From NCBI GenBank assembly GCA_026120035.1, contig JALRME010000005.1:1550001-1614000 (forward strand): 64,000 nt of DNA, written 5' to 3'. A program made the position numbers and the translations under genes. Positions 36,403-47,220 of this stretch are shown here, one piece after another (the first letter of the stretch is position 1; the number at the start of each line of letters is the position of its first letter). The notes below the pieces were generated by a model, which ran no database searches, had not been told where the DNA came from, and saw nothing but the letters and a program-made list of their open reading frames with translations. Source of the DNA: Coleophoma eucalyptorum. Taxonomy: Eukaryota > Ascomycota > Leotiomycetes > Helotiales > Dermateaceae.

Positions 36403-36802
36403 GAAGCAGTCTCTCCATTACAAAAACCAGCGTTGGGGTTGGTCATTCGCTTTTGCCATGAAAGCACGACGGAGACAACGAAACGCCGACGGTGTCCCTT
36501 CACTATCCTCCACCTTTGCGATAACGCTTGTTCATTCAAGCCAAGAATCAATGTTGGTTTAGTAATGCCGCGTCCCATTCTTGATCCCCAGATCCGGCAG
36601 TGTAGGAGATGTCCAACTTTGGCGTATTTGATCCGTCGGACTTCAGACTATCTCCATCGGAGCCGACGGTTCAAGATCGCTAACTTTCAGCCATAAATCG
36701 CATTGCATGAGGCAACGATAAGAATAAGTATTAAGCAGAGCTTCTCATGTTCTCAATTCTCTTATTACGAACTCACATAGCCCTCACATTATAGTTATCA
36801 AA
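36403..36802 (+). promoter_or_regulatory. CYP53 promoter with three CCG-N-CGG motifs
   Basis: The 400-bp region upstream of the benzoate hydroxylase holds CCGACGG at 36486-36492, CCGTCGG at 36633-36639 and CCGACGG at 36663-36669. The second is the exact reverse complement of the other two. Paired CCG/CGG triplets are the usual target of Zn2Cys6 dimers, and such a regulator is encoded directly upstream. By chance about 0.05 copies of this 7-mer (both orientations) would be expected in 400 bp. Functional binding is inferred. Confidence 0.6.
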
Positions 36803-38437
36803 ATGACGGTCATATCGCTAATTCTTACGCCGTGGGCTCTCCTTGCAATTCCCTGCCTTCTCGCCATCTACTATCTCCAGCCTTACTTCATCAAATTCCG
36901 CGCGCTTCAATCAATCCCTGGCCCATTCAGTGCAAAGTTCAGTAATATCTGGCTTGGCTTATCAGCAAGAGATGGGCAAAAATATGCTGCCGTCGATTGG
37001 GCGCATCGCAAGTATGGCAAAATCGTGCGAGTGGGATTCAATCATGTCAGTATTGCAGATGAAAGGGCCCTACAGACAGTATATGGCCATGGTAATGGAT
37101 TCTTGAAAGAGTGGGTAGCCTCCTGCCGTTATCCAAATTGCAACACGGATATATCTCCTTCGAGTGCGACTTACTAACCTGTAAGCAGCCACTTCTACGA
37201 AGCGTTCGTTGTTGGGACTACCGGTTTGTTCAACACTCGCGATCGTGTCGACCATACCCGCAAGCGAAAGATCATTGCGCATGCTTTCTCCCCAAAATCT
37301 GTCGGGGAGTTCGAGGAGCATATGACTTCCAATCTTGTCAGATGGGTCGCACAACTGGACCGCATGTCAGCAAAGCCTACTCGTGGCAACTACGCCGAGG
37401 TCAATGCTATGCCGTGGTTCTCGTACCTGGCATTCGATATCATTGGTGATTTGGCTTTTGGTGCACCATTTGGTATGGTCAATAAGGGTAAAGATGAGAC
37501 TGAGGTCCAACTTACGCCTGGAGGACCAATCTCTTATGCACCCGCTGTAGAAGTTTTGAATCGTCGTGGTGAAGTCTCTTCAACACTTGGATTACTACCT
37601 GCCATCAGACCATATGCAAGTTACCTACCGGATCCATTCTTCACTAAAGGTATCTCTGCGGTCAAAAACTTAAATGGTATTGCTGTCGCAGCTGTTCGTT
37701 CTCGTATTGATGCGGCCGAGAAGGGACTCGACGGTGGAGAGTCAAGAAATGATATCTTGGCACGCCTGTTGGTCGCCAAAGATGCAAATGGCTCGAAAAT
37801 GGGTCGTTCCGAAGTCACGGCTGAAGCTCTGACACAACTTATCGCTGGTTCTGACACGGTCTCTAATACCTCTTGCGCAGTATTCTACTGGATTCTTCAT
37901 GGTGAACGCGCAAATCCAGGAAGCGTTATTCCTCGACTCCAGGCCGAGTTAGATGCAGCTATTCCATCAACTACTGAAGTGCCATCTTACTCACAAGTCA
38001 AGCATCTTCCATTCCTCAAACGCTGTATTGACGAGGGTATGCGCCTCCATTCAACATCTGCTATCGGGCTGCCACGAATTGTTACCTCTGCTGGGGGTGT
38101 ATCTTTCGACGGAACCCATTTCCCGCAGGGAACTGTTCTATCCGTTCCTTCATACACAATCCACCACCTTGCAGAAATCTGGGGCGATGATGTCGAGGAT
38201 TTCAAACCTGATCGCTGGTTGAATCTGAATCAACGACAAAAGACGGCGTTCAATCCCTTCTCATTTGGTCCTCGTGCTTGCGTTGGTCAGAATGTGGCGA
38301 TTATGGAATTACAGTTGATTATTGGAACGATATTCCGGCGGTTCGAGTTTGAATTATATCAAAAGATACTCGAGTCACATGAGGGCTTTTCGAAGAAGCC
38401 AAAGGAGTGCCACGTTGGCATCAAGAAAAGGGCGTAA
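36803..38437 (+). CDS. bphA: cytochrome P450 CYP53, benzoate 4-hydroxylase
   Basis: Two exons (36803-37110, 37189-38437) give 518 residues, the normal length of CYP53. The enzyme para-hydroxylates benzoate at the ER membrane, feeding 4-hydroxybenzoate into the protocatechuate/beta-ketoadipate route. Seen in sequence: an N-terminal membrane helix (LTPWALLAIPCLLAIYYL), IPGPF hinge, the family segment VYGHGNGFLK-DHFYEAFV, GLFNTRDRVDHTRKRK, I-helix AGSDTVSNTS, ExxR in CIDEGMRLHST, and the heme loop FSFGPRACVGQ with Cys467. These blocks match CYP53 rather than other P450 clans. It follows a Zn2Cys6 gene by 400 bp with repeated CCG-N-CGG sites between. Induction by benzoate would be expected for the family but is not shown here. 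Confidence 0.9.
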
Positions 38438-40066
38438 AGTCAGCTTCGTTTGTATTGTAGAGAACATCTAAATCTATTATGAATTGATTTGTTCATGCCA
38501 AGTTTTCATTGCTCTCAAAATATTTCTTGCCACCTGATGACTCTCCTCGACCCACTCAGCGGAATTCTTCTCTGAGCAAAATATATGCCACAACTCAATA
38601 TAGTCATGCCATTCTAGATCCAAACTTGTTTTGACAGTTCTCAGCCTCAGATTCCTGGCTACGACAACTTTTGGCCTTTTGCGAGCATTCACATCAGTAA
38701 TATGAGGGAAATATCGATATAGCGTTCACACAGCTTCATGTCTGCAGCTTGCTTAAGAGGAAGTGAATAAGAGGTACAGTTGAAACAGAACTTGTATGTT
38801 CGCAGCTAATTAAAACTATTTAGCATCCGCCTATCCCATATTTGCAATGCAAGATTGCCCAGAACAAGACCCCCCCACCTGATTCACAACATCAAGTGTC
38901 TCGAGGCCGAACAGAGCACGGGGTGAATAAATCCGGGGAATCGAACAGTTCAATGCACTAGTTGTTTGATTATCGTAGCTCAAGACGTCTCCATCATAAA
39001 AAGTACTCCCCACGTCAGAGATTAATTGAAGTAGTCTCTGTCACCGAACTAGTTCATCTCGATATTGGTATTGCGGGCTCAGCTGAGTGACATTCTGGCA
39101 TAAGACGCCGAGGTTGCGACTGAAGTACCAATCGCAAGGAAGTTGTTTAAGGTTCCCAAAAACAAGTCAGAGGGTCGAAAGTAAAGGGGTGACATCGTGG
39201 AGGAAAAATGCACTACTAGAAAAGTTACTTGTTATTCTGGTAACATCAAACGTCTGCTTCATAACCGCGCGCCTGATTGTGATCATTAAGCGACCCCGCA
39301 AATCACTGAGTAGCTTTTTCCTTCGTGGCGTGCATCCAGCTGTTTCAGATGTCTTTTGACTTTTTTGCATGGTCCAGTCCGAGGGCCGTGATGTTCAGCA
39401 CAGAGGCAAACTTCGGGGATCTGGGTTAGTAATCTTAAGCTTTGGTATCGCGATCCTCCCAAGTATCAGAAACACGAGTAGCCCTGGTCCGAAAGTCCTA
39501 TCTGCCAAACAAGATCTTTACGTTCTGATGAAATGTCATTGCGTCTGTCACAAGAGCGAGGATCAGTTTCCTTGTTTGTCCCGGACTCCGTGATCTGACA
39601 TCTTCGGCTTTACGAGTATTTGTTCACCTCCGGTGCTCACTTAAACTTTCAAGCCACGGCAAGAAGCACAAGACGACTTGTTCTTAGATCCAACAGCTTG
39701 ATTATTGCTTCTAGTGGAACAGTTGCCGAATAGCTTAGGACCCTGAACCTAGATTATCTGTCATTGAAACTGCTTTTCGAGGTTTAATACTTGCCACGAG
39801 CTCGGGTCCGGGTTTCTTTGCTATCATTGCTCTCATTCCCGGAATTTGCTTTTAAGGCTTTGTGATTATCTTTTCTATTAATTATGTTTGCTTAGCTACT
39901 TGCTCTGGATGATAAGCAAAATGTCTTGAAAACGCTTGAGATATCGAGTTACACGTTAGCGGCTCAGTTTTGTTGGAGGAATATTCTATGGTTCCTCATA
40001 GCCTCCCTCCCTGTATCGGTACGGCGAAAGTGTCTGGATCTCCTTGGCGAGGTTTAAACCATACTC
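38438..40066. other. intergenic region
   Basis: About 1.6 kb holds only short ORFs without domain features. It lies between the 3' end of the CYP53 gene and the start of a PTH11-like gene. No repeat or RNA gene was recognised. Confidence 0.5.
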
Positions 40067-41411
40067 ATGGCTGCCAATTCAACGAGCTTTCCGAGTATAT
40101 CCCCACCTCTACAGCTTGAAGAGGCAAACTACCGAGGAGCTCTGGTTGCTATCACATCAGCAATCTCGCTTTGTTTGATTCTCATTTCTGTTCCCATTCG
40201 ACTATGGACTCGTGTGTCACGCTGTTGCAATATGGATAACTGTTGCTTCTTTGCTGCTTCGGTAAGGCTTTCATACGCGTGAGGTGCTGAACTGATATAC
40301 ATTAGATCCTGGCTTGCTTTGGGGCTTCCGCCATCTTCTTCACCATTCATAAAGGCTTTGGGCGTCCCCTAAATGACATTTCAGCTGCGAGAATTGTCTA
40401 TATAGAAAAAGTAAGCCTCAATCTAGGCTTGGCGAACATGCACTGATGAATGGTAGGGAAGATATGCCAGTGAGATATCGTACATCGTCTGCATGTTTTT
40501 CTCGAAACAATCGACTGCATTCCAATTGCTACAAGCCACCCAACGCCGCTCGCACATGATTGCTGTTGGAGTAATTATGGTAGTGATTACGATATGGGCT
40601 ATTGTATTTATCATAATCATTGCGGTCGGATGCAACCATTCTCACCCGTGGACAGATACTACGGATCAGCAATGCAAGTCTCTGGTAGGTAAAATGCTGC
40701 TATTCCCATGCTTGGTCCTGACATGCTTAGTTTCACAAATGGCAAGGCGCTGCTTCACTTGATATTATAACCGAGCTTGCACTATTCGGTGTGGCAGCAT
40801 ACATTGTCTGCGGTTTACCCATAGCAGTCAAAATGAAAGCAAAGGTGGTTGGGGCATTCGGATGTCGATTGCCAGTGGTAGCAATGATTGCACTTCGACT
40901 TCATTTCTTGCGACAAGAGGTCGGCTCTTCACAACCTACTATAGTCGGCGCCTACACGGTCGCTTGTACGCAGTTTGAAGTTGGCTACAGCATTCTCGCC
41001 AGTATTGTACCTTGTTTACGACCTTTTGTGGAAGCGTACGCTTGTTACTCCCATGCCACAACACTTGGCTGTGGTGGTTCAGAAGTATTAAAGCTACATG
41101 ATTTCTCGGTACGAAGATCAGGATCCTCTTCCACGCGGGCCCAACAAAAACGAACAGACATTGAAGATCTCGAGGCCGGTTTGGTCACTGAAGAGGATAA
41201 GCTTAAGTTCAGAGAAAGGAAGGAGGGCACTCTAAAGTTGAGGCCGGAGAGCATGCTCTATGAAGCGAAAGTCGAAGGAAAGAGTAGTAGCCTCAAGGAC
41301 AGCGATGGATTTGGTGCGATTTTCATTGTAAAAGATGTTGGCTGGAAGGTGGAATATCATGATCGAAGTCAAAGAGACGAAGGGATCATTGTTGAGAGTG
41401 GATTTGTCTAG
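40067..41411 (+). CDS. PTH11/SAT4-type seven-helix membrane protein
   Basis: Exons 40067-40261, 40306-40410, 40457-40684 and 40731-41411 give 402 residues. The protein has about seven hydrophobic helices in the rhodopsin-like fungal integral-membrane family that includes PTH11 of Magnaporthe. The pattern LALFGVAAYIVCGLPIAV and FEVGYSILASIVPCLRPFVE near the end of the helical core is typical, as is the SLDIITEL loop motif. A short N-terminus (MAANSTSFPSISPPLQLEEA) precedes helix 1. The ~120-residue C-terminal tail is charged, cytoplasmic by the positive-inside pattern, and carries RTDIEDLEAGLVTEEDKLKF. No CFEM domain is present. Proteins of this family may act as surface receptors, but the ligand is unknown. 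Confidence 0.82.
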
Positions 41412-42232
41412 ACTTCAGCCCACACTCCATTAATGGCAGTTGAACAAGGGAGAGAACATACCCACGAGATTTATGAAAAGCATGCATGAGATACTCAAGG
41501 CAATGACAGACTATTAATATCGTACCCCGTAATTCGTGGTACGGAGGCGCCATGATGCTGATAACTTAGGTTAAAATATTTTCGCATCGAATGAATGCAA
41601 GTCTTATATGGGCACGGGAAGGTACCATACCCAGAAATCATAGAACAGGTCCGGCATGCTGATGTCGTTAATCAAGGAAAATTTAGTTGGGGAAGAGGGT
41701 AAGAAGAAGATGGATCAGATTCTGGCTGCTCAAGCTGCAAGATTAATTTCGAGAACAGTATTGCAAAGAGAATGATCATGGCTCGACTTTATATACAATA
41801 TCTTAGCACTGCCAGGGCAGCAGTGATTTAGAAATGTACAAGGATGGTATACTGTCGGACGAAACTCACAATACGAACCGAGCAGGCAATCTGGGGAAGC
41901 CCACAGTGCTTGAAGCAGAGAAGGAAATGTCGATTGCTATAAGTGTCGGAAATAATGAAGATGTTAATTAACTGAGGTTCTACGGAGGAAAGCGATCGCA
42001 ATTTGTTTACTTTGTCGAGACTTGCTGGGTAGAGCTTGTTAGGTCAATAGCCCAATGAGGCAGCTTTGCCTCGATTTAGATTTGAATTAGGTGAGCTCGG
42101 AATATGGATTTGATTTTGATAAACTAAGCAGTCTCCCCGAAGATAGTTTTAGGTTCATGTGATATCATTAATATTGGGAGTCGTTCCGAGACAGCCTTCC
42201 AAAGCACCACGAGATTATTGTGGCCACGACCT
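41412..42232. other. intergenic region, convergent 3' ends
   Basis: The neighbouring genes converge here. Only 3' UTR-like sequence is seen. Confidence 0.55.
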
Positions 42233-43405
42233 CTACCATCCTTTCTTCATGGCAACCTGGAATTTGGAGGCCTGTCTTAATGTCAGCGCAGCCACGTCGC
42301 TGATCAAGTAATGACTTACCCAAGTTGTAAACTCGTCTTTCTGTCCCTCCCAGTTCAGTACCAGCAGTTCTGCAGCTGCGAATCCGTTGAAGAAGCATTC
42401 ATCCATCCTCTTGTCAATTTCAGGACCATCAAGTTCGTAGAAAGCAGTTGCTAGTTCATCCGTGATATCGGGGATCTTCTTCATCACCTTGAGAACCTCA
42501 TCCAGGCAAGAGACAATACCAGGGTCCTCTGGAGATTTTGCTTTCAATTCAGCAGGTAGTTCTGGATGTGGAAGCGCTGGTAAGGTCTTCAATCTTCGCT
42601 TGATGACAGCGCCATACATAAGAATCACTAGCTGCAATCTCTTCTTTGATGACTCGAGACGGTCTCTGATCTTTTCGGGATCATCGCTGGGAATATGTCT
42701 TTGAGAAGCAAACATCTTGTCGATAGCATCTTGTGCCTCGTCGGTTTCTCCATCGCTTTCGCTCTCGTCATCTTGATCTTCGTCGTCAGACTCTTCTTCA
42801 CCCCATTCCTTGAGCTCTTCGAGGGCATCTTTCACAAGATCGCGGTACTGCTCTGCCTTCTTGATCATCAAACCGGAGATCCCAGTCTTCTTCAGGTCCA
42901 TCACAGCATCACATGCTTCCCATAGGACACCCGTTGATGCAAGACTACCCTTGCCTGTAGTTTCTCCAGTACCATTCTTTTTGTCGTCGCTCAGGATGTG
43001 CCCATCCAGTGGTATGACACTGACTAAGGCACTAAGCTCTACAAAGACCTTCTGCGCACGCCATTGCAGCTCCTCGCTCATCGCTTTCGTGTATTTTGCG
43101 CCATTGCAGATCTCGATGGCCGAAGCTAAACCAGGCAGCGGCCCTGCAACAAGCTCTCGGAGAACAGTGTTAACCGCGGACGGCGTAAATGGTTTGTTGA
43201 TTATGAGGAGGGAAAGTTTGGTAGAGTGGGCTCGAATAAGACTTGCGGTATCGAAGGCAAGGTTAAGGGCATTCGGATCGCTGATCTTGGCGGGGTTGTT
43301 GTTGGCTGAAGTGGCTTGTAGCTGTTTAAGAAGAGTCGATATTGTGGTGACAGTTTTTTTGAGGTTATCCAGATCCTGTCCGGATTTAGCTGTGGCGGAA
43401 GTCAT
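42233..43405 (-). CDS. cyclin-D1-binding protein 1 (GCIP/CCNDBP1) homologue
   Basis: Exons 43405-42320 and 42271-42233 encode 374 residues; the 48-bp intron is in frame, and the last exon codes only ASKFQVAMKKGW. The protein resembles the Grap2-and-cyclin-D-interacting family: a long helical bundle (LDNLKKTVTTISTLLKQLQ ... ELQWRAQKVFVELSALVSVI) and a helical segment KKAEQYRDLVKDALEELKEW. A very acidic insert follows (SDDEDQDDESESDGE, about residues 215-235), then a second helical half ending with PEIDKRMDECFFNGF and LVLNWEGQKDEFTTW. In animals the family modulates cyclin D and HLH factors; the fungal role is unknown. It is divergent from arp6 with 202 bp between start codons. Confidence 0.8.
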   Translation of the reverse strand: MTSATAKSGQDLDNLKKTVTTISTLLKQLQATSANNNPAKISDPNALNLAFDTASLIRAHSTKLSLLIINKPFTPSAVNTVLRELVAGPLPGLASAIEICNGAKYTKAMSEELQWRAQKVFVELSALVSVIPLDGHILSDDKKNGTGETTGKGSLASTGVLWEACDAVMDLKKTGISGLMIKKAEQYRDLVKDALEELKEWGEEESDDEDQDDESESDGETDEAQDAIDKMFASQRHIPSDDPEKIRDRLESSKKRLQLVILMYGAVIKRRLKTLPALPHPELPAELKAKSPEDPGIVSCLDEVLKVMKKIPDITDELATAFYELDGPEIDKRMDECFFNGFAAAELLVLNWEGQKDEFTTWVSHYLISDVAALTLRQASKFQVAMKKGW

Positions 43406-43607
43406 GTTGTTGAACTGCGCACGAAGTTGTGAAAATTTCTGATGTTGAAAGGTTAGAGGGGAATATATTTTGTTTGGCGGAATCTGTGCGCGCTCGGAAT
43501 TTCGTCATAACGCGCTTACTTTTTGGTACCTGAGCTCGCTGAGGTGGACTGGCAGCTCAGAAACCTCCACCCGACATCGACATCGACGCTGGCAGCGATA
43601 CCTCAAG
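43406..43607. promoter_or_regulatory. bidirectional promoter of the CCNDBP1-like and arp6 genes
   Basis: Only 202 bp separate the two divergent start codons, so the promoters must overlap. No specific element is claimed. Confidence 0.6.
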
Positions 43608-44951
43608 ATGCCCACGAAGTCCTCTACCCCCCAAGCGCCCTCGCGGACCTTAATAATTGATAATGGCGCCTATACGATGAAGGCAGGTTTCTCTTCTGCT
43701 GCAGGACCCGAGGAGTGTCGCGTTATTCCGAACTGCATGGCACGAGACCGCGAAAAGCACGTTTATATAGGATCACAGTTGGAGAAGTGTAAAGATTTTG
43801 GAGATATTGTGTTTCGGAGACCGGTAGAGAAGGGGTATTTGGTCAACTGGGAAGCAGAAAAGGAGATTTGGGAGCATGAGTTCTTTGAGGATAAGGCGCC
43901 GTCGCGTTGCGATCCTAGTGAGACTGGCCTTATTCTGACGGAGGCACCAAACGCCCTTCCAGTGCTGCAGACAAATTGCGATCAAGTAGTATTTGAGGAA
44001 TTCCAATTTGCCAGCTATTTTCGCTGTCCCGGTATGTAGACTTCTTATGTGAAATGGGCGAATGCTGATTGCGCAGGCCCGGTTCTAAATGCGTACAATG
44101 ATGTACAAGCCACGTTCAAGGGCCCTGTTCGAGATCCAACGAAAAGTGTTCTACCTACTGAAATCATGCTCCTCATAGATTCTGGCTACTCTCATACCAC
44201 CATCACACCTCTTCTTCAAGGACGACCTCTACAATCTGCAATAAGGCGTCTTGATGTTGGTGGCAAGCTTATGACCAACTACCTTACGCGTCTCCTCTCA
44301 CTGCGGCAATACGATATGCGGAATGATACATATTTGGTAAACGAGATTAAGGAGGCATGCTGTTATGTTTCGAGGGACTTTCATGCGGATATGGAGCAGA
44401 CCTGGAAAGGCACACGCGGGGAAAAGAGGCCACCAAGCAGTATCGTAAAGGATTATGTTCTTCCAGACTATCATAATCGATCGAAGGGTTACATGCGAGA
44501 TCACGATCCAAGTACAAAAAAGAAACTGGGTGTTCCTGGAGAGGCGGAGGATATTTTAACTCTAAGGAACGAGAGGTTTACTGTGCCCGAGTTGATTTTT
44601 AATCCTACGGATATAGGATTGAGACAATCTGGAATTGCGGAGCAAGTGATGGAGAGTCTGTCGGTTCTCCCTATCGGGCTATGGCCAGCATTACTTGCAA
44701 ACATCATTGTGGTTGGGGGAAACGCCAATATTAGCGATTTTATATACCGGCTGCAGAGGGATATACGTGCTCTTGCACCAGCCGAATGTATCGTTCGGGT
44801 AGCACGGCCAGCTGATCCTATTCTGGCCACCTGGGAAGGCGGCGCAGCCCTAGCAACAAATACTGAGGCATTGAGTAAATTGTCAGTGACGAAGCAGGAA
44901 TATGACGAAAATGGCAGTGCATGGGTGGCTAGGAGGTTTGGTGGGAAGTAG
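43608..44951 (+). CDS. arp6: actin-related protein 6 (Arp6), SWR1 complex subunit
   Basis: Exons 43608-44031 and 44077-44951 give 432 residues, as expected for Arp6. Arp6 is a nuclear subunit of the SWR1 remodelling complex, which exchanges H2A for H2A.Z. The actin fold is plain: RTLIIDNGAYTMKAGFS at the start (phosphate-1 loop altered as in Arp6), NCMARDREKHVYIGSQL, RRPVEKGYLVNWEAEKEIWE, LLIDSGYSHTTITPLLQGR (phosphate 2), RRLDVGGKLMTNYLTRLLS, and ANIIVVGGNANISDF near the end. These blocks match Arp6 better than other ARPs. The start at 43608 (MPTKSSTPQAP) is preferred to the upstream frame opening at 43470, which would overlap the divergent promoter. Confidence 0.93.
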
Positions 44952-45507
44952 CATTGGGGCTGGCGGGAGTGGACGGTACTTGGTCGATTAAGCTTGAGTG
45001 TAGCGAAAGGGAAAAAAGGGGCTGTTCGTCAGCGTTGCGGAAAAACTTCCCCAATAGCAGGTCATGTTTCAATCTGCTTATTCACTTTCACGACTTTTCT
45101 GAAGCTTCATTGGCCAGGAATTCCTCTGTTTCAACATTCATCTGAAGGATGAGGCGTCCAACGGTGCCAAGAAGTCAACTTACGCGTCGCCTCCATCGAA
45201 CAAGCGAGCAAGCGAAGCAAGTGCCGGCTGGATTGAGCGCCATCTCCATATCAACACAAATCCTGCCAATGACCGTCGCTGGATTTCGCATTGTTTGCTC
45301 TGTGTCGTCGAATCTACATGGCTGATCTATTCCTGGACCGGAGTTCATCACGACTCCCTTGATGATGAGATGGTCCAACATGGGATTGTTCATGATTTAT
45401 AAGAAAGGTATCGAAGTAGCTTTGCGTTCTCCCTCATCCACTTCAGTATTCAGCTACATCTCTCATTCTATCTTTCCGCTTTCAACTGTCAAAAACTTTC
45501 ATTCAAA
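44952..45507. other. intergenic, promoter of the intradiol dioxygenase
   Basis: No gene is seen. The last ~70 bases before the ATG are pyrimidine-rich, with CATTCTATC and CAACTGTCAAAAAC just upstream, typical of a fungal transcription start region. Confidence 0.55.
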
Positions 45508-47220
45508 ATGCGTTTCTCAGCTACCGCGATCGCTACTATCCTCTCATTCTCTTCCCTTATTGCTGCTCATCCTGGCCATGACCACTCCAAGGAGATCGAG
45601 GCTCGTGCTGCCTTCATGAAGAATAGCAAGCGAGACTTGACTCACTGTTCTGCCAAGAGACAAGCCCGGGGCGTGGAATCTCGCGCTGTCGCTCGCCGTG
45701 CTGCCACAGCAAAAGCTGCGCGTGATAAGCGTGGTCTGGATACCAAAGCACCATTCCTCAAGGCTCGTGACGAAGCTACAGTTCTAAACACTGTAAGTCA
45801 ACGTGCCCAAGTACCTTCCGACTTTTCGCAAAGCAAGTAGTCTAACCGAGATTTCACATTAGACCCACTTGTCTTCAGTTGACTACGACCTCAGTACCGA
45901 CGAGTCCGTCCTTTTCGCCAGTAATTCTTCATGTGTTCTCAGCCCTGAAGTAACACAAGGGCCTTACTGTAAGTATAAGTTCAAATAAAGTTGATGATGC
46001 GACCAAGCTCCCAAGGTCGACATTGGTTTCGATTCCTAACGGATGTACAGATGTCAGCGGCGAGTATGTCAGGGCCAACCTGACTGAAGACCAAGAGGGC
46101 GTTGAGCTACATCTGGATATCGATGTTACCGATGTAAACACCTGTGAGCCTGTCACTGGCGCAGTCATTGAAATCTGGGCTTGCAACTCTACCGGAGTTT
46201 ACAGTGGCATCGTTGCTAGGTATGTGCATTGCTTTTTACCTGTCTTATAAAACCCCCTCTGTCGCTCGTGGCAGTCTTCTTTATGTCTTTGGAACTTCGA
46301 CAAAGCCAGTACTGATTCTTTCTTGTGACCTTTTAGCGGCAATGGAGACACCAGCGATACCGCCAACATTAACAAAACCTTCCTCCGTGGTTTACAACCT
46401 GTTGATGACGATGGTGTTGCTCAGTTTACCACTGTAAGCTGCCTCGCTTAACCATCCCCTCGCCTTACAGCAACTAATACCCTACTAGCTCTTTCCAGGT
46501 CACTACACTTCTCGTGCCAACCACTTCCACGTCTTGGTCCATCAAAATGGAACGCAATATGAAAACGGTACCTTTGGTGGCGGGTAAGTCTTCGGAAACG
46601 ATCCCTTACCACGCGAGCGTGAAGCCATTTTAATAAATAGAATTTGCTGACTTTTTGGGCTTGCGCAGAACTGTTGCTCACGTCGGCCAGCTCTTCTTTG
46701 ACCAAGGTATGTGCATAAAACCTTAGTTCGGAGTAGAGGTTTTCCGAGATTCGGGGGCAACGTGTTAGGGAATAGTGCACTAATTCTTCATTTTCAGATT
46801 TGATCTCCCTCGTTGAGGCTACCTCGCCTTACTCGTAAGTACCATTCCTCTTCTGGATTTGATTTTATCAAGAGTATATTCCTAACAAACATATCTTTCA
46901 GGACCAACACACAAGAACTCACTCTTAACTCTGCCGACTCTGTCCTTTCCTCCGAAGCTGCGTAGGTATCTCTGTTTCAAATTCCTGATATCAGTCTTGC
47001 TAACGGCGCATGTTTAGATCCTCTGACCCAATGGTCGAATACTCACTCCTTGGAGAGAGCGTAACTGATGGAATCCTCGGTTGGATATCTTTTGCGGTTG
47101 ATACTAGCAACGAATTCACCCTCACACCGTGAGTCTCTGTCAAAGTTTCTATTGGAAAATTAAACTGACTTCAAATTTAGTGCCGCCAGCCTGTACGAAT
47201 CTGGAGGTGTAGAGAACTAG
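45508..47220 (+). CDS. secreted intradiol ring-cleavage dioxygenase-like protein
   Basis: Ten exons join in frame to 345 residues: 45508-45792, 45863-45968, 46051-46219, 46337-46433, 46489-46583, 46669-46706, 46798-46834, 46902-46961, 47018-47128 and 47181-47220. Enzymes of this fold open catechol-type rings with Fe(III) and O2. The protein has a signal peptide (MRFSATAIATILSFSSLIAA) and a His-rich start of the mature chain (HPGHDH). A Lys/Arg-rich prodomain precedes the catalytic domain. Candidate iron ligands are seen: Tyr in TQGPYYVSGEY, Tyr in PGHYTSR, and two His in ANHFHVLVH. The predicted secretion sets it apart from cytosolic protocatechuate dioxygenases. Two exons are only 37-38 bp. 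It may act on lignin- or tannin-derived catechols outside the cell; the substrate is not known. Confidence 0.9.

Noticed and set aside
42168..42398. 76-codon minus ORF overlapping the CCNDBP1-like 3' end
   Set aside because: It is an out-of-frame shadow of the spliced gene.
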